A stretch of 64,000 nucleotides of DNA from Paramecium sonneborni (lineage: Eukaryota; Ciliophora; Oligohymenophorea; Peniculida; Parameciidae): assembly GCA_905182985.1 (NCBI GenBank), contig CAJJDN010000096.1:212680-276679 (forward strand), read 5' to 3'. The first letter of the stretch is position 1. Every line of letters starts with the position of its first letter. The notes beneath the pieces are model-generated. The model ran no database searches. It was not told the origin of the DNA and saw only the letters and a program-made list of their open reading frames with translations. The position numbers and the translations under genes were made by a program. Positions 37,922 to 49,983 of this stretch are shown here, piece by piece.

Positions 37922-39234
37922 TCATAAATCTTTGATATTAGTAAGATATTCTACACCAGGTAATGTCTTTCCTTCTAATAATTCTAGAGATGCACCTCCT
38001 CCAGTAGAGACATGACTAAGTTTATCATTTGCTTTATTAGCTCCAACAAGATTAACAGTATCACCACCTCCTACAATAGTTGTAGTTCCACTTGAAGTCT
38101 ATTTAATTAAAGCATTTAACATGCTAACAGAACCATTTTTGAATTGTTCAATTTCAAATGCTCCTTATGGTCCATTCCAAACAACTAAAAACTAAATAAA
38201 AATTTAAACCTGTTTTAGCTCTTGATATAGCTTCTGCATTTTCTCTTTATGTTAATTATCCTGCATCTAAACCTAACCATCCATCTGGAATTCCAGATTT
38301 AAGATCATGTAATGCAACAGGACTAGATGCATCTAATCCAGTGCCACACACAAAATCAACAGGTAGATGAATTTTAACATTTTTTTCCTTAGCTTTAGTT
38401 AATATTTCATCAACAATTTTATATCCTTCTTCATCAAATAAAGATTTTCCTATTGGAACATTATGAATTTTTTTAAGAAATGTAAATGCCATACCTCCTC
38501 CGATTATCATCTCATCTACTTTATCAAGCATAGATTTAATTAATTGAATCTTATCTGCAACTTTAGCACCTCCTAAAATTACTAAAAATGGTCTTTAAGG
38601 TGTTTCCAATGCTTTTGCAAAATAATCAAGTTCTTTTTTCATCAAATAACCGGCTACTCTTATTTTATGATCAATTCCAACCATAGATGAATGTGCTCTA
38701 TGTGCTGTACCAAATGCATCATTCACATATATGTCTCCCAATCCTGATAGTTCTCTTCTAAACTTTTTAACACTCTCTTTATCAGCTTTTATTTTGGCTC
38801 CTTTTTCATCAACTCCTTTTCCTTCCTCCTATATATGAAATCTTAGATTCTCTAATAAATTAATTTATCCATTTCCAGAATTTGAAGCTTCAGCAGCTTC
38901 TTAACCTATACAATCATTAACAAAGTTAACTTTTATTCCTAACAATTCTTCTAACTTAGGAACCACTATTTTCAAAGAATCTTTTTCGACTCTAAAAATT
39001 TATTCATTTTTCTTATTACCTTTTTCCATCTGGTCTTCCCATATGAGACATCAATGTCACATTCTTTGGATTTTATTCTAAAATCTTCTTTATTGTAGGA
39101 ATAGCTCCTTAGATTCTTGTTGCATTCTTTACTTTCCCTTCTTTTATTGGTACATTGAAATCTACTCTTATTAACACTCTTTTATTTGTAAATTAACGTA
39201 ACACATGATCTACACCTGCCTTAGAACTTAACAT
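37922..39234 (-). CDS. PGK: Phosphoglycerate kinase
   Basis: ATG 39234 ([19 protein letters not shown]) to TGA 37922-37924 with a 28-nt intron near 39020 and a 25-nt intron near 38195, about 419 aa as in other PGKs. Substrate-binding motifs are [22 protein letters not shown] and LLENLRFH; nucleotide-binding motifs are [28 protein letters not shown] and [14 protein letters not shown]. It makes ATP in glycolysis (1,3-bisphosphoglycerate + ADP to 3-phosphoglycerate + ATP). There is no peroxisomal or mitochondrial signal, so it should be cytosolic. Confidence 0.96.
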
Positions 39235-39292
39235 TTAAGATTAATATATTTATCTATATAAGATATTTGACTCCTAAGTTTATAAATTAATT
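39235..39292. promoter_or_regulatory. 58-bp divergent promoter region (PGK / sortilin)
   Basis: All upstream sequence available to both divergent genes. It is A/T-rich with TATATTTATC-like stretches. No defined element can be assigned. Confidence 0.5.
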
Positions 39293-41596
39293 ATGTTAAC
39301 ATTATTATTCTTACAAGTGGTGTTATCCCAGAAGATTTTAGATTCTCCACTTGAGTAAGTCATATGGTGCAAATCAGAAACCTTTATACTTACAGCCAAA
39401 GGAATGCTCTATAAAAATTTCACTTCTGAAATGCCTAAATTTATTAGCAATGTAATCAACCCACCATTACTATTTAGTTTACTATTAGAGAAATCTTGTA
39501 ATCTCAAGCAGATATTTAAGTACTCTATTTTATTGGAGATTTAGATACATCTTATGTCTCTTAAAATTGTGGAAAAACTTATACTAAATTTAAACATGAG
39601 AAGACATTACATGATTTCAAACTAAATTCATTGGAAGCTCATAGCTTGATGGCTTTTAAAGATTTTAGATGCAATTCAACTACTACTTTATGCAAAGATA
39701 AATATAAAAAATAGATTTATGTTAGTAATGATTATGGAGCTAATTGGAGAATGGTACTTAATAGAACTAGGGATGCTATATGGGATAAATTGATTGAATT
39801 ACCAGAAATTCCAGATTCAAGAATTGTTGCTTCATATCTTAATGATTAAGGTCATTTATAAGTAAGTTATAGTGATGATTACTTTAAAACATTTCAATTA
39901 TTAAGAAATAATTCCTATGGATTTTATTAGACTAAGGAATATCTTTTTATTTTAATTGATGCTGATTCTTTTAGTAAGGGTTATGATTTAGAAGTAATAA
40001 AATAAGGGACATTGAATCCAGTAGAATTAGTTTTGCCTATAGAAGATCATCAAAAGTATACTTTTACTGTGTTGGATACTGTGAATGGATCTATATTTAT
40101 ATCTATTTCTCATCTTGAAGATATGCCAAAAATAATGAATATTTATTAAAGTGAAAATAGTGGCACAAAATACACCTTATCATTATTAAATAATGTAAGA
40201 AGTTTGGATACTGGAAATTGTGATTTTGAACCAATTATTAGAGGAACCTATATAGCAAATATTTATGATAATACAGAATTTGAGAAATTTAAAATGAGAA
40301 GATCTACAAAAAATACAGATGGAATTAAAAGATTAGAAAACTATAAATAAACAAGAATTACATTTGAGTAAGGAGGTGATTGGCATGCACTTAAAGCACC
40401 AAAATATGATTATAAAGGATAACCTATTCAATGTAATGGTGATTGTTCTTTACATTTACTAGGAAGAAGTGAAGCTCCTCGTAATAGGATCATTAGTCAT
40501 TCTTACATTGCTATTGGTACAGGAAATACAGGTATTTATTTAGGAAATGAATATAAAACTTATCTTTCTAGAGATGGAGGTCATACTTGGTTTGAAATAT
40601 TAGATGGAATGCATATATATGATATTGCTGAAAATACAGGACTCATTGTATTTGTAAGTGATGAGGAATAAGCTAATGAAATATTGTATACATGGGATGA
40701 AGGCTTAACGTTCTAAAAAATTAAAATGAATGTTACCTTTGATATCACAAATGTTGTATATAAGAATGGTAAGTTTCTATTTCATGGAATTCAAGATAGC
40801 AAAACTCTAGGAGTTGCTAAAGAAGATGATTTTACTTCAAGTGCTCTCAAAGGGGTTGTTGTATCATTAGATATTAATTAAATTATGGTCAGAGAATGTT
40901 AAGGTTTTGATAGTCCAGGTGAATCTGATTCAGATTATGAATTCTGGTATCCTTCAAATTATGCAGGAGACAAATGTTTATTTGGATAGAAAGAAAAATA
41001 TATCAGAAGAAAAAGAAGTTCTTAATGTTATAATAAGTAACCAAATTTACCTATTTAAACTGAAAATTGTCCATGCACTAAAGCTGATTGGGAATGTGAT
41101 GTAGGATATCAAAGAAATATATATTCAGAATGTGTTCCAATGAAAGAAATTAAATCTAAGCCATGTAAGGGAACATATCTAAAAAGTTAAGGATATAGAA
41201 AAATATCTGGGGATGAATGTTAAGATGGGTATATATCTATTTTTAAAATATAGAGTCTATTTAGGACCTATTGAAACAAAATGTACTGAAGAAGATTAAG
41301 TCACTTAAAAGGATAATATTAATATCAAATAAAGTAAGGTTAATGATATACCAAATTAAAAAGAACCAATTAAACCTTAAATTAATAATCCTTAAAAAAC
41401 TAACCCAATTATTCAAGAAACTACTGAGAGTGGAATTAAATATTCATACTTTATTTTTGGAGTTATTTGTTTAATAATCACATATGTTATTAAAAAAAAA
41501 TATTTTGATGGAAATGATTAAAATAAAAAAAAATATCCAGCTTATTATTATCCTGTAAAATCATCTGAAAAATAAAGATTATTTGCTGAACCCTGA
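39293..41596 (+). CDS. Sortilin-like VPS10-domain receptor
   Basis: ATG 39293 with a cleavable-looking signal (MLTLLFLQVVLSQ). Introns are one of 26 nt near 39450 and one of 25 nt near 41230; the end is TGA 41594-41596, about 750 aa. The VPS10 propeller shows repeated Asp-boxes: SQNCGKTYTKF, SNDYGANWRM, YLSRDGGHTWFEI, YTWDEGLTFQKI. The Cys-rich 10CC module follows (CPCTKADWECDVGYQRNIYS; GDECQDG). A Q/N-rich stalk, one membrane helix (YFIFGVICLIITYVI) and a short cytosolic tail (YPAYYYPVKSSEKQRLF) with Tyr-based sorting potential close the protein. It probably ferries cargo between Golgi, endosomes and lysosomes or secretory granules. Confidence 0.92.
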
Positions 41597-41794
41597 AATG
41601 TAATTCTTATTTTTTGTATTTTAAATTAAGTAAATATTATCTTTATTTATCAATACTACTTTAAATATATATAAAAAATTTAGATAGCAATCAAATTAAT
41701 CAATCAAAAAAATTAATTTTTGTGAAATAATAATATGTTTCAATAAGTAATGAGTTTTTATATATATTATAATTAAATTAATTAATTAATTCAA

Positions 41795-42919
41795 ATGTCA
41801 ACTTCTCCGTTGATAAAAGTAGCTAGTTCAGCCTTTACAAACGGATCAGCATTGACATTTAAAAATAAGAAGTAATAAAATTCCTAAGCACAAAACTTTA
41901 TTTCAATGAATTCTCCTCTAAAATCTACAGATGAGAATGAATAATCACCATCAAAAATAATTAATATTTACTCGGATAGTGGATTATTTAATGTTGGAAA
42001 TTCTTACTCAACTGTAAAAAATGCTCCAATTATAGAGGAAGAGAAAACACATAAAACATACACATATAGTTAAATGCCTCCTGAAGAAGCAGAGAAAGCA
42101 TATTGTGAGAGATAAAAAATTATAAAAGAATAGATAAAGAGAACTAAAAATAGTGCAAAATTTAAACCAAATAAGAGAATTGATCCGAATAAACCTACTT
42201 TGAAAAGTGCCTTAAAGAAATAATAATTAGATTATTCAACTGCTTAATCTTAATAGATAGATATATCAAGAACTTCATAAACATTTAGAAGAAAATCAAT
42301 AGATTAACCTATTCAAACTGTCCCAAAACCTCATCCTAAAGTAAGTAAGATAATAGATTATAATAATAATTCAAATAATAGTACAAAATAATCATAAGTA
42401 AGTCCTGGTTGTTCAAATGTATTATAGCAATCTTTCCATTAATAATTATAAAGTAAAAAGTAATAACTATTAAATGAAATTGCTTAATTGGATAAAGAAA
42501 TAGGAAAAGAGAAAGAAAAAAAATAATAGAAGTCTCTAGTACAATCAATCAATATTTCACCAAGAGTTTAATAAAGAAAATAAATCCCCGCTTAGAAAGA
42601 TGATATGAAATCAACATATGAAAAGAGATAATAAATGAAAAAAGTTGCAGATAAAGAAAAATAAAATAAGGATATGGAATAATGCACATTTAAACCATAA
42701 ATTAGCAGTAATACAAGTAGAAAATTGAACACTTCTTAAAGTTCAAAATTTACTCCTTTAACCTCCCCAAAGCAAACTTCAGCTCCTCATCAAGTTAAAG
42801 TTCCTAGATCTCAATCTTAAGAAGAAAAAAATGTAAGGAAGGATGGATTGTAAAATTCAAAGGAAGATTTAAATTGTAATAAATTATTTAAATTTAGAAC
42901 GACTATAAAGAATGAATGA
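41795..42919 (+). CDS. Q/S/K-rich low-complexity protein, 374 aa
   Basis: An intronless frame of 375 codons, ATG 41795 (MSTSPLIKVASSAFTNGSAL) to TGA 42917-42919. It is rich in Ser, Lys, Gln and Pro, with one conserved-looking helical patch near residue 100 (MPPEEAEKAYCERQKIIK) and basic stretches (FKPNKRIDPNKPTLKSALKK). No domain is recognised. Composition suggests an intrinsically disordered structural or regulatory protein. Confidence 0.7.
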
Positions 42920-43005
42920 GAAATATAATTTGATATTAGAGCAATCAAACAAAATTAGAAACCAATTAAAATAAATCTGAATATTTTTAATTAATATTTA
43001 TATAG

Positions 43006-43945
43006 ACATCAATGAATTATTAGATGTGATAGATTTCGATAATGAGTATCAGTCCTTAAATTCAAGATATAGAAGCTAAAGGTCATTTTTAGATCCACTG
43101 TAAAACAGAACTATTTAATCAATGAAAATTTAAGATCCAGCAAATTTCAAACAATTTCCATTAAAATTTTATTGTGTTCTTAAATCTTCAGATTCTCTAA
43201 ATAATAAAAAATATTCCATTGTTTCTCTTTAATAATACAAATTAAACAAATACCCATTTTGATAGAAGAATTAAACAAAATATTAAGAATTTTTTATAGA
43301 CACAATAAATTCATAAAATTAAGTTAAACTTTAAAAAAGTGATAAGAATTAAAATTTAGACCAGATTGTAATCTATTCAATCACATTATTCAGTTTAATA
43401 AATTAAATAACCCGAAATTCCATTCAATCTTAATAAACACTTAGAAAAATAATACAATATCAATAATGTTACTTTACAAAAATAATTAGATTATGAAATA
43501 GTATAATTTAAAATAAAAAAAGAGAAATTAAATAAAGAAATTTCCTTGACTTATAATGAGAGTATAAACTATCAGAAGAATTAGATTTTGAGTATATGAG
43601 AGAACATAAGGTTAATATAGGATAAATAAAAAGGATAATAAGATTATTTCTTAAAAAAACAGATATTTGTAACAAAAATATATTTTCAAGGATACAGCTT
43701 AATAAAAAGATTTGTATATGAAAAATAACAACATACCCTATTCAATTGCAGAAAGAAATCGAATTAGGTTGAAAATGTAGCTTCAATAATAAATGATAAA
43801 GAATAAAATTATTAATTACGAATTTTAAATATCTAAGTGTTTAGATAACAATATCAATATGAGAGAAAGTAGATACAGAATGGTGAGTGATTTTATGATA
43901 TTTTTATTACTTTTGAAAATTTTAGTTAATTCTATTAAAGTTTGA
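43006..43945 (+). CDS. Q/N/K-rich hypothetical gene, boundaries uncertain
   Basis: Several plus-strand exons are protein-like and connect through small introns: INELLDVIDFDNEYQSLNSR (about 43010), PEIPFNLNKHLEKQYNINN (about 43410), then LQKQLDYEIVQFKIKKEKLN, NENFEYMREHKDNK (after 23-nt introns near 43560 and 43613) and PYSIAERNRIRLKMQLQQQ (about 43740). The frame reaches TGA 43943-43945. I could not settle the start or the junction near 43200-43260. An overlapping ATG at 42913 is possible but would overlap the previous gene. No family is recognised. Confidence 0.45.
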
Positions 43946-44362
43946 CTTAAAATACACAACCATTAATAGTAAATCTTTTAAGATTAGAAATTATTTAAAT
44001 TTAATTAAATTTAGGTTCAAAGACAAAAATAAAAACTTAAATCTGCATCAAAGATCTGTTTTAATAATTATATAATTTTTCATTATATTAAAAATCAACT
44101 ACATTTTTTTTGGCAAATTATATGATATATTTAAAGAATGTTAATTATTTGAATTGAAATCTATATAAATATAATATATATATATTATCATTGTTTCTAT
44201 TTTGTTTATCGTTTATTATTTATTAAAGTATTTGTAGCTTATTAAATTATGGAAAGTTGTTTATTTTCGGTTTAAAAAAGAAAACAAGTTTAGCCTCTTT
44301 TTTATTTGAATTATTTATATTTTAGTATTATAGATAATATTCGTTAAATTCAAAATTTAAAG
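43946..44362. other. Intergenic, no gene seen
   Basis: About 417 bp of A/T-rich sequence with TATATATA runs between two plus-strand genes. Part may be the 3' end of the preceding poorly bounded gene. Confidence 0.45.
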
Positions 44363-46588
44363 ATGAACTAACAGAGATGTCCCAATAAGCAACATAATTT
44401 ATATAGACATTAAGCTATCAGATATAAAGATGATACAATCGTAGATTCTACCCATACAAAATCATAAACATCAGATTAGAGTATTAAATTCTTAATAATT
44501 TGAGAATTGTCTAAAATCTCAGAAATAAAAGTCGTGAATGATTTTTCAGTAGATTCATAATGCTTAGATCGTAGTAGTATTTTAGAACAATCTTTGGAAA
44601 ATGATTTGCGTTAATGGCAATAAGCTTATAAGATAGATAATTTGATTGTCTAAAAACTTGAAAAAGGTTCATTTTTATGAATATAATAGAAATAAAAGAT
44701 ATTGATAATTAAATAGTTTAGATTGCAACATAATTTGATGTTTGTATGAACTTATAATAGAAAACAGAAGCCAAATTTAAAGAGTTTTAATAACTTATGA
44801 AAGGTACATAATTTATCAAGTTTTCTCGATCTAATTGTAAGAAATGGGATTAAAGAATGATCTTTTATTGTTCATTTTTAGATTCAATTTGTTGGAAATC
44901 TAAATCTTCAAAATTTCCATCTGCAAAATAAACTATTCCAATAGATTAAATAATTTAGATTCATACTAATTATAATAAGTATTATAATTAATTATATGTA
45001 GATATAAATTGATAAAAAAGAATTTTGTTTTGCCTTAAAATGCTGAATAAGATTGTTTTTTGGCTATTGAAGCAAAAAATGGAATTCGATTAGAGTTATT
45101 GGCAGAGAATAAGGAAGATTAATTGTTGTATGCCAAAATTTTGAATCTATTGATAAATAAAGAGAGAGGTATAAAAAACTAAAATCAATATATAATAGAA
45201 TAATATAGTATTGATATTAATTTAATAAGAAAAGTATTATTTATTAATAATTAAAATTAGAATTTGGAGGGATCTAAAAAGAATTTCTTAGAAACAATTG
45301 AAAAGTTATAGCAAACCTTTATTTCAACAACTTCAACACTTTTGAAATAAGAGAGAGAGAAAACAAAAACTATAAAAAAGAAATCTTAACATTATGTTTT
45401 TTAGAGTAAATTATAATTAGAAGATATGAATAAAGAAAATAAAATATAGTAAAAATAAATTAAGGAGTTGTAATTGGAGAATGATTATTTAGAAAGTAGA
45501 ATAGAATAATTATAAGAATATTACACTTAAAGGTAATTATAAATAAAGAGTTCAACTAATCCTTAGTAAGTTTAGTTATATTAAATAATAAAAGACATTA
45601 TAGGAATGAATGGAGATTAAAATATTCAAAATGAATCTTAATATGAATATTAACCTAAAGATTATCATGAAGAAAATGTTAAAAATTTATAAAAGCTTTC
45701 AACTCTCTATGATAGACAATAGAGCATTGAAATAGAATTAAGATAATTTATCAAGGAGTTGTAAGAAGAAAAATCTTAATTAGCAACTCAATTATAATAA
45801 TCATAATTCGATTTACATGAATAGGAAATGTATATTATTGAATTAGAAAACATAAATAATTTGTTACAGACAAAACTATAAGATGTGAATTAAGTTTTAG
45901 AATTCAAAGAATAATAGTTTTCTAATTTAGTTTAAGATATGCAAAAATTATAATAAGAAATTCCTAAATTGATGAATAATAATAATAATTAACCATCTAT
46001 AAATACCGAAACTAGAAGACTTTAAACTGAAAATGATAAATTAAAAGATACCATCTAAAATAAAATAAGAGAATTAAAAAAGTAATCATTATTTTTATTT
46101 TAGTTAAATGATAAAGGATGAAAAAAATTGGATGAATTTCTTTGTTCAAATTATTTCTTTTATTTGTTACTATATTGCACCAGATGATTTATCTTCTGAC
46201 ATTAATATAACGATTTAAGGACTGTATTATAAATTGTGTGAAAAAGCTTATGGAGAATCATAATCTTAATTAGAAAACTTGATCAATTTGATTAAATAGA
46301 AGGCCAATTTCTTTTAAAAGTAATATTAAGAGGAGTTTGAACTATTATATAAGGATTAATAAGCTATATTATGTAGTTTAGCATCTAGTAATGAATTAAA
46401 TTTAACATTTAGGATTACCTTCTCCTAAAACTACAAATTCTAGATAATCATCTCATCAGACTTTATAATTAGATAAGACATTTTAGTCCCCAAATAGAGT
46501 TTTTGTAAAAAATAAAGCTAAATTATCAAAAGATAATCATCCATTAGATTCTGTATAAATACAATATTTGACTTAATTAATTAAATGA
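44363..46588 (+). CDS. PH-like domain plus long coiled coil protein
   Basis: ATG 44363 (MNQQRCPNKQHNLYRHQAI) to TGA 46586-46588, about 700 aa. Five introns of 22-25 nt each remove a TGA or correct the frame. Residues about 110-250 look like a PH-type domain (FVKFSRSNCKKWDQRMIFYC, FLAIEAKNGIRLELLAENKE, then a closing helix LLYAKILNLLIN). A long heptad-rich coiled coil follows (QLEDMNKENKIQQKQIKELQ), then a helical module near the end (NWMNFFVQIISFICYYIAPD) and an S/P-rich tail (RLPSPKTTNSRQSS). It is probably a membrane- or cytoskeleton-associated scaffold. Confidence 0.75.
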
Positions 46589-46612
46589 ATTAATTCTATA
46601 TATAATAATTAT

Positions 46613-47683
46613 TCATTTTAAAAACTATTCAAGTAAATTTTAAGGAATAGGTATACCGCATTTAAATTCAAACCCAGCTTAATGCAATAAAGCTACACAA
46701 GGATAAATAGGACCTTTTTTTAATTGATCTGAACAAATAGCTTTACCTAAAAAATTGTCATTGTATGAAAATGCCAATAATCCTCTATTCATATCTAATA
46801 ATATCCCTACTTCACCGCTGTTTTTAAATTTAACGCCATATTCAAATCCCTATATTTATTTTTATTATACATTAGAATTGCTTCCATTTCTAAATTAGCC
46901 TACTGTGTAGTATGCATATCCAAAATTGTAATCAGAAAAAGCAGTTTTGAGATCATATTTATCAGATGTTGATATTCCAATTTTCATTTCGTTTTTTGTC
47001 ATAGGTAAAGGATTGATTTTCCAAAAATGAATGCCATTTTGAAAACCTTTAGAACTGGTAACAGTTTTAAATGTATATTCTTCCTCTACCAAAGTTATAG
47101 TTGAATATTTAATTACTATTCCTGGTCCACATTTATCAAAAACAAAATTTGTAACACCAACATCAACTTATTAAATGGGTTAAGCTATTTGTTAAAATAT
47201 TTGAATTGGTTATTTATTTTTAATAGATTATTCTAAATTAATAATTTCTTTTCTAATTTAAGCAAAATCTTATTATTCCACTAATGGAAATAGTTTTAAT
47301 AAAAACAAACACTCTGGGCTACATACTTATTCATTTTTATATATTTAATTGATATTTTGTTAACAAACCTCAAAATTAATACATTTTTCTTTTAAGTATA
47401 TTTATTAGGTCTTATTTTCTATTTAAGGAAGTTTAGGAACAGGTTTAGCAACTTTTTTAGGTTTTACTATTTGAGACTTAGTGAGTATTTCATCATATGC
47501 TTCTGATAATGCTGATTTTTTAACAGATCTGAATGATTTAGATTAACATTAAACACATTCAAAATTTTTACCAAAGATTTCTTTGAGGCATGTCTTACAG
47601 TACATAGAACCACACTTTTCGCATATTTAAGCTTTAATAGCTAATTTCATACAAAGGTAGCATTCAAAACCTGTGTCAGTCAT
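46613..47683 (-). CDS. N-terminal zinc finger plus SPRY domain protein
   Basis: ATG 47683 (MTDTGFECYLCMKLAIKAQ) to TGA 46613-46615, about 350 aa, probably with one 21-nt intron near 46860. The N-terminus carries CYLC, CEKCGSMYCKTC and CVQC (RING- or FYVE-like ligands), then a Pro/Lys linker (KPKKVAKPVPKLPQ) and a short helical zone. The SPRY domain includes TSSKGFQNGIHFWKI, MKIGISTSDKYDL, GYAYYTVG, GEVGILLDMNRGLLAFSYND and IYPCVALLHQAGFEF. This is TRIM-like architecture, possibly a ubiquitin ligase; the zinc module is too short to be sure. Stops of this gene and the coiled-coil gene are 24 bp apart. Confidence 0.8.
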
Positions 47684-47761
47684 TTTGTTGAATTATATTT
47701 TAATTTAAATATTAATAATAAGAAAATTTTTAATTATAAATTTCTTTATAAATTTACAGAA

Positions 47762-48597
47762 TCACATTTAACTCATATAAACGCTTTGATTGGAACTACC
47801 TTTATTGGTGAATTATCCTTCAAATGCTAATCTGTCCATTTTTTATTTGATTTCTAGTTCTTTTTTTATATTTTAATATTTTTATAATAATCTATAAGTA
47901 AATATGTAACTGTACTTTTCGAGGTCGAGACTGCGATTTTTTTTTTATTCATCTTAGCCACCTTTGATTCTTTATTAAAGAGCATTGATTTCATTTTTGT
48001 GTCTCATTTTCAATTATTTCAATTAGGTATTAATTTTGTTGCTTCTTTCAATTAGGTATTTCTAACAATCAAGATCTTCAATTTAGACTCTTTAATCTTT
48101 GATTTTCTAAGCTTCAACATAACAAAAAATTATAAAAATGGATACTTTTTTTGTTTAGCCAAATATTCTTCTCTTTTTTTGAGATTGAGAACATCAGAAG
48201 ATTCTTTTGGTTTAAGAGGAATAGTTCTTTCTAATTCTTCAGAGACTTTATTGAATTCATTTTATTATCTATTTAATAAATCTGATTCTACAGCTGAAGC
48301 TTCATCATTAAATTTTTACATCTTCTCATCCCAGAATTAATTGAATTAATTGAATTCTTCAAGATGAGCTCTTTCAATTTCTTATTCTTATTAATAATGT
48401 GCTTGTTGCATTTCTTTTCTTCTTCTTGAAATTAATTGTTTTTTTAACTCTACTATTCTTTTTTGAGCAGCATCAGCCTGCATATATTCTGCAGATTTTT
48501 CACAAGAATCTTGAAATTATAAAAGTGTTTTAATATATTAGTCTATATCATTAGCTGTATTAAGATTAGGCTCATTAGGTAATGGGTCTAGAGACAT
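47762..48597 (-). CDS. Coiled-coil protein of about 260 aa
   Basis: ATG 48597 (MSLDPLPNEPNLNTANDIDQ) to TGA 47762-47764. Near 48140 an intron with an unclear 3' boundary joins KKREEYLAKQKK to a second exon (QLKQLKMRHKNEINALQQRI; MDRLAFEGQFTNKGSSNQS). The protein is nearly all helix with many R/K/E/Q residues (KKQLISRRRKEMQQAHYQQE). It resembles small basal-body or axonemal coiled-coil proteins, but I cannot name a family. Confidence 0.7.
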
Positions 48598-48632
48598 TTA
48601 TGCTTTGATATTTTATAATTAATAATAAAACT

Positions 48633-49960
48633 TCATTTTTATAAGAATATAACTATACAAGTAATATCGTCTCTTGCTAAACTATTCTTAAAATAAATAA
48701 ATAATAATACTTTACGCCATGCTTACGTAGCTTCAATAATGATACGTTCAGCTGCTTAATCAGGATTATCTTTATCCAAAAATGGAATTACAATACTCAT
48801 CACCTAATTGATTTGTAATGTACCTCTTCATTAGTCATATATTCCCAAACTCCATCTGATGCAATAACAATAAATTAATCTTATCCACTAATAGAAAACT
48901 ATTAAATTTCAGGTTCAGCAATAACACCAGCTTAAGCTCCAACTTTATCTCCAAAAGATCTAGTCATTGCCAATCCAGGAGCCTAAATATAAGATAACCA
49001 AACTCTATATGGTCCTATACCATTCCCATTAAAATCTATATATATATAGTATATCATTATAATTAACAACCTTTTTATTATTCTACTCTTCCACCTGCAT
49101 CTAAAATCCTTTATTTTTCTTAAGGATCATCTGGTTTATGATCACGACTCAATTCAATTACTTTCCAACCATCTTCAAATCTACACATTATTGCTCGAGA
49201 ATCACCAACATTTGCAGAATAGATCTATTTCATCTTATTTTTATTACAATGTCTTTTGCTATTAGTAAAGATACTGTTGTTGATCCAGATAAGTTTGTAT
49301 CAATATCTGAATTACATAATTCTTTATTTGTTATTCCAAAAGCTTTCAGTATTTGGTTTTCTATATTCTCTGTTTCTTTTAATACTCTACCTAAATGTTT
49401 TGGTAATTATTAACGAATTTAATTTGAAACCATATGACCATATTAACCATGTCCATCACATACTCCAAAGAATTTGTAACCCATACTATATATAAATAAA
49501 TTCTTAACCTTTCTAAATTCTTTGGACATAATATAGCAGCATCCTGATTTATTTTTGTCATCTTATTTGACTGACAACCAGCCTTACTTCTCATTGCAAA
49601 TTAAACTTAATTTCTCTTCCCTTATCTCCTCTCTGGTGTTATTGATTTCCTCATCCCATCAGTTTCTGATATCTATTTTTTTCTTTGTAAAAGTTAATCA
49701 CTTAATTAAAGAGATGGCAATTTATTCACTTTCCCTTTATAAATCTATACTGTCTACTCTATCTTACTCAATTTTTTTTAAGGAGGTAAAGCAGGCAATG
49801 ATACATTCCCTTAATACTTACTACTACTTCCTACATCAACACTCTCAGGATATCTAGGAAGTAATCTCTAAAGGTTCTCTTTCTATGGAGAATACATTCC
49901 TACTGGTACTAAACGATATTCTCTATGTAATCTTGCTAAAGATGACTATTAAGGGTACAT
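48633..49960 (-). CDS. PP2C-type (PPM) Ser/Thr phosphatase
   Basis: ATG 49960 (MYPQQSSLARLHREYRLVP) to TGA 48633-48635, about 400 aa, with five introns of 20-36 nt. A basic disordered N-terminus of about 150 residues precedes the catalytic domain: KINQDAAILCP, FFGVCDGHGQYGHMVS (metal-binding DGH), LSGSTTVSLLIAKD, ANVGDSRAIMC, DHKPDDPQEKQRI, AMTRSFGDKVGAQ, VIASDGVWEYMTNEEV, DNPDQAAERII and LARDDITCIVI (last metal Asp). All metal-coordinating Asp residues are present, so it should be active. Its ATG is 23 bp from the divergent kinesin ATG. Confidence 0.93.
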
Positions 49961-49983
49961 TATTATATTAATTTATTTTTATA
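49961..49983. promoter_or_regulatory. 23-bp bidirectional spacer (PP2C / kinesin)
   Basis: The divergent start codons of PP2C (49960) and kinesin (49984) are separated by 23 bp of T/A-rich sequence. Promoter information must overlap transcribed sequence. Confidence 0.6.
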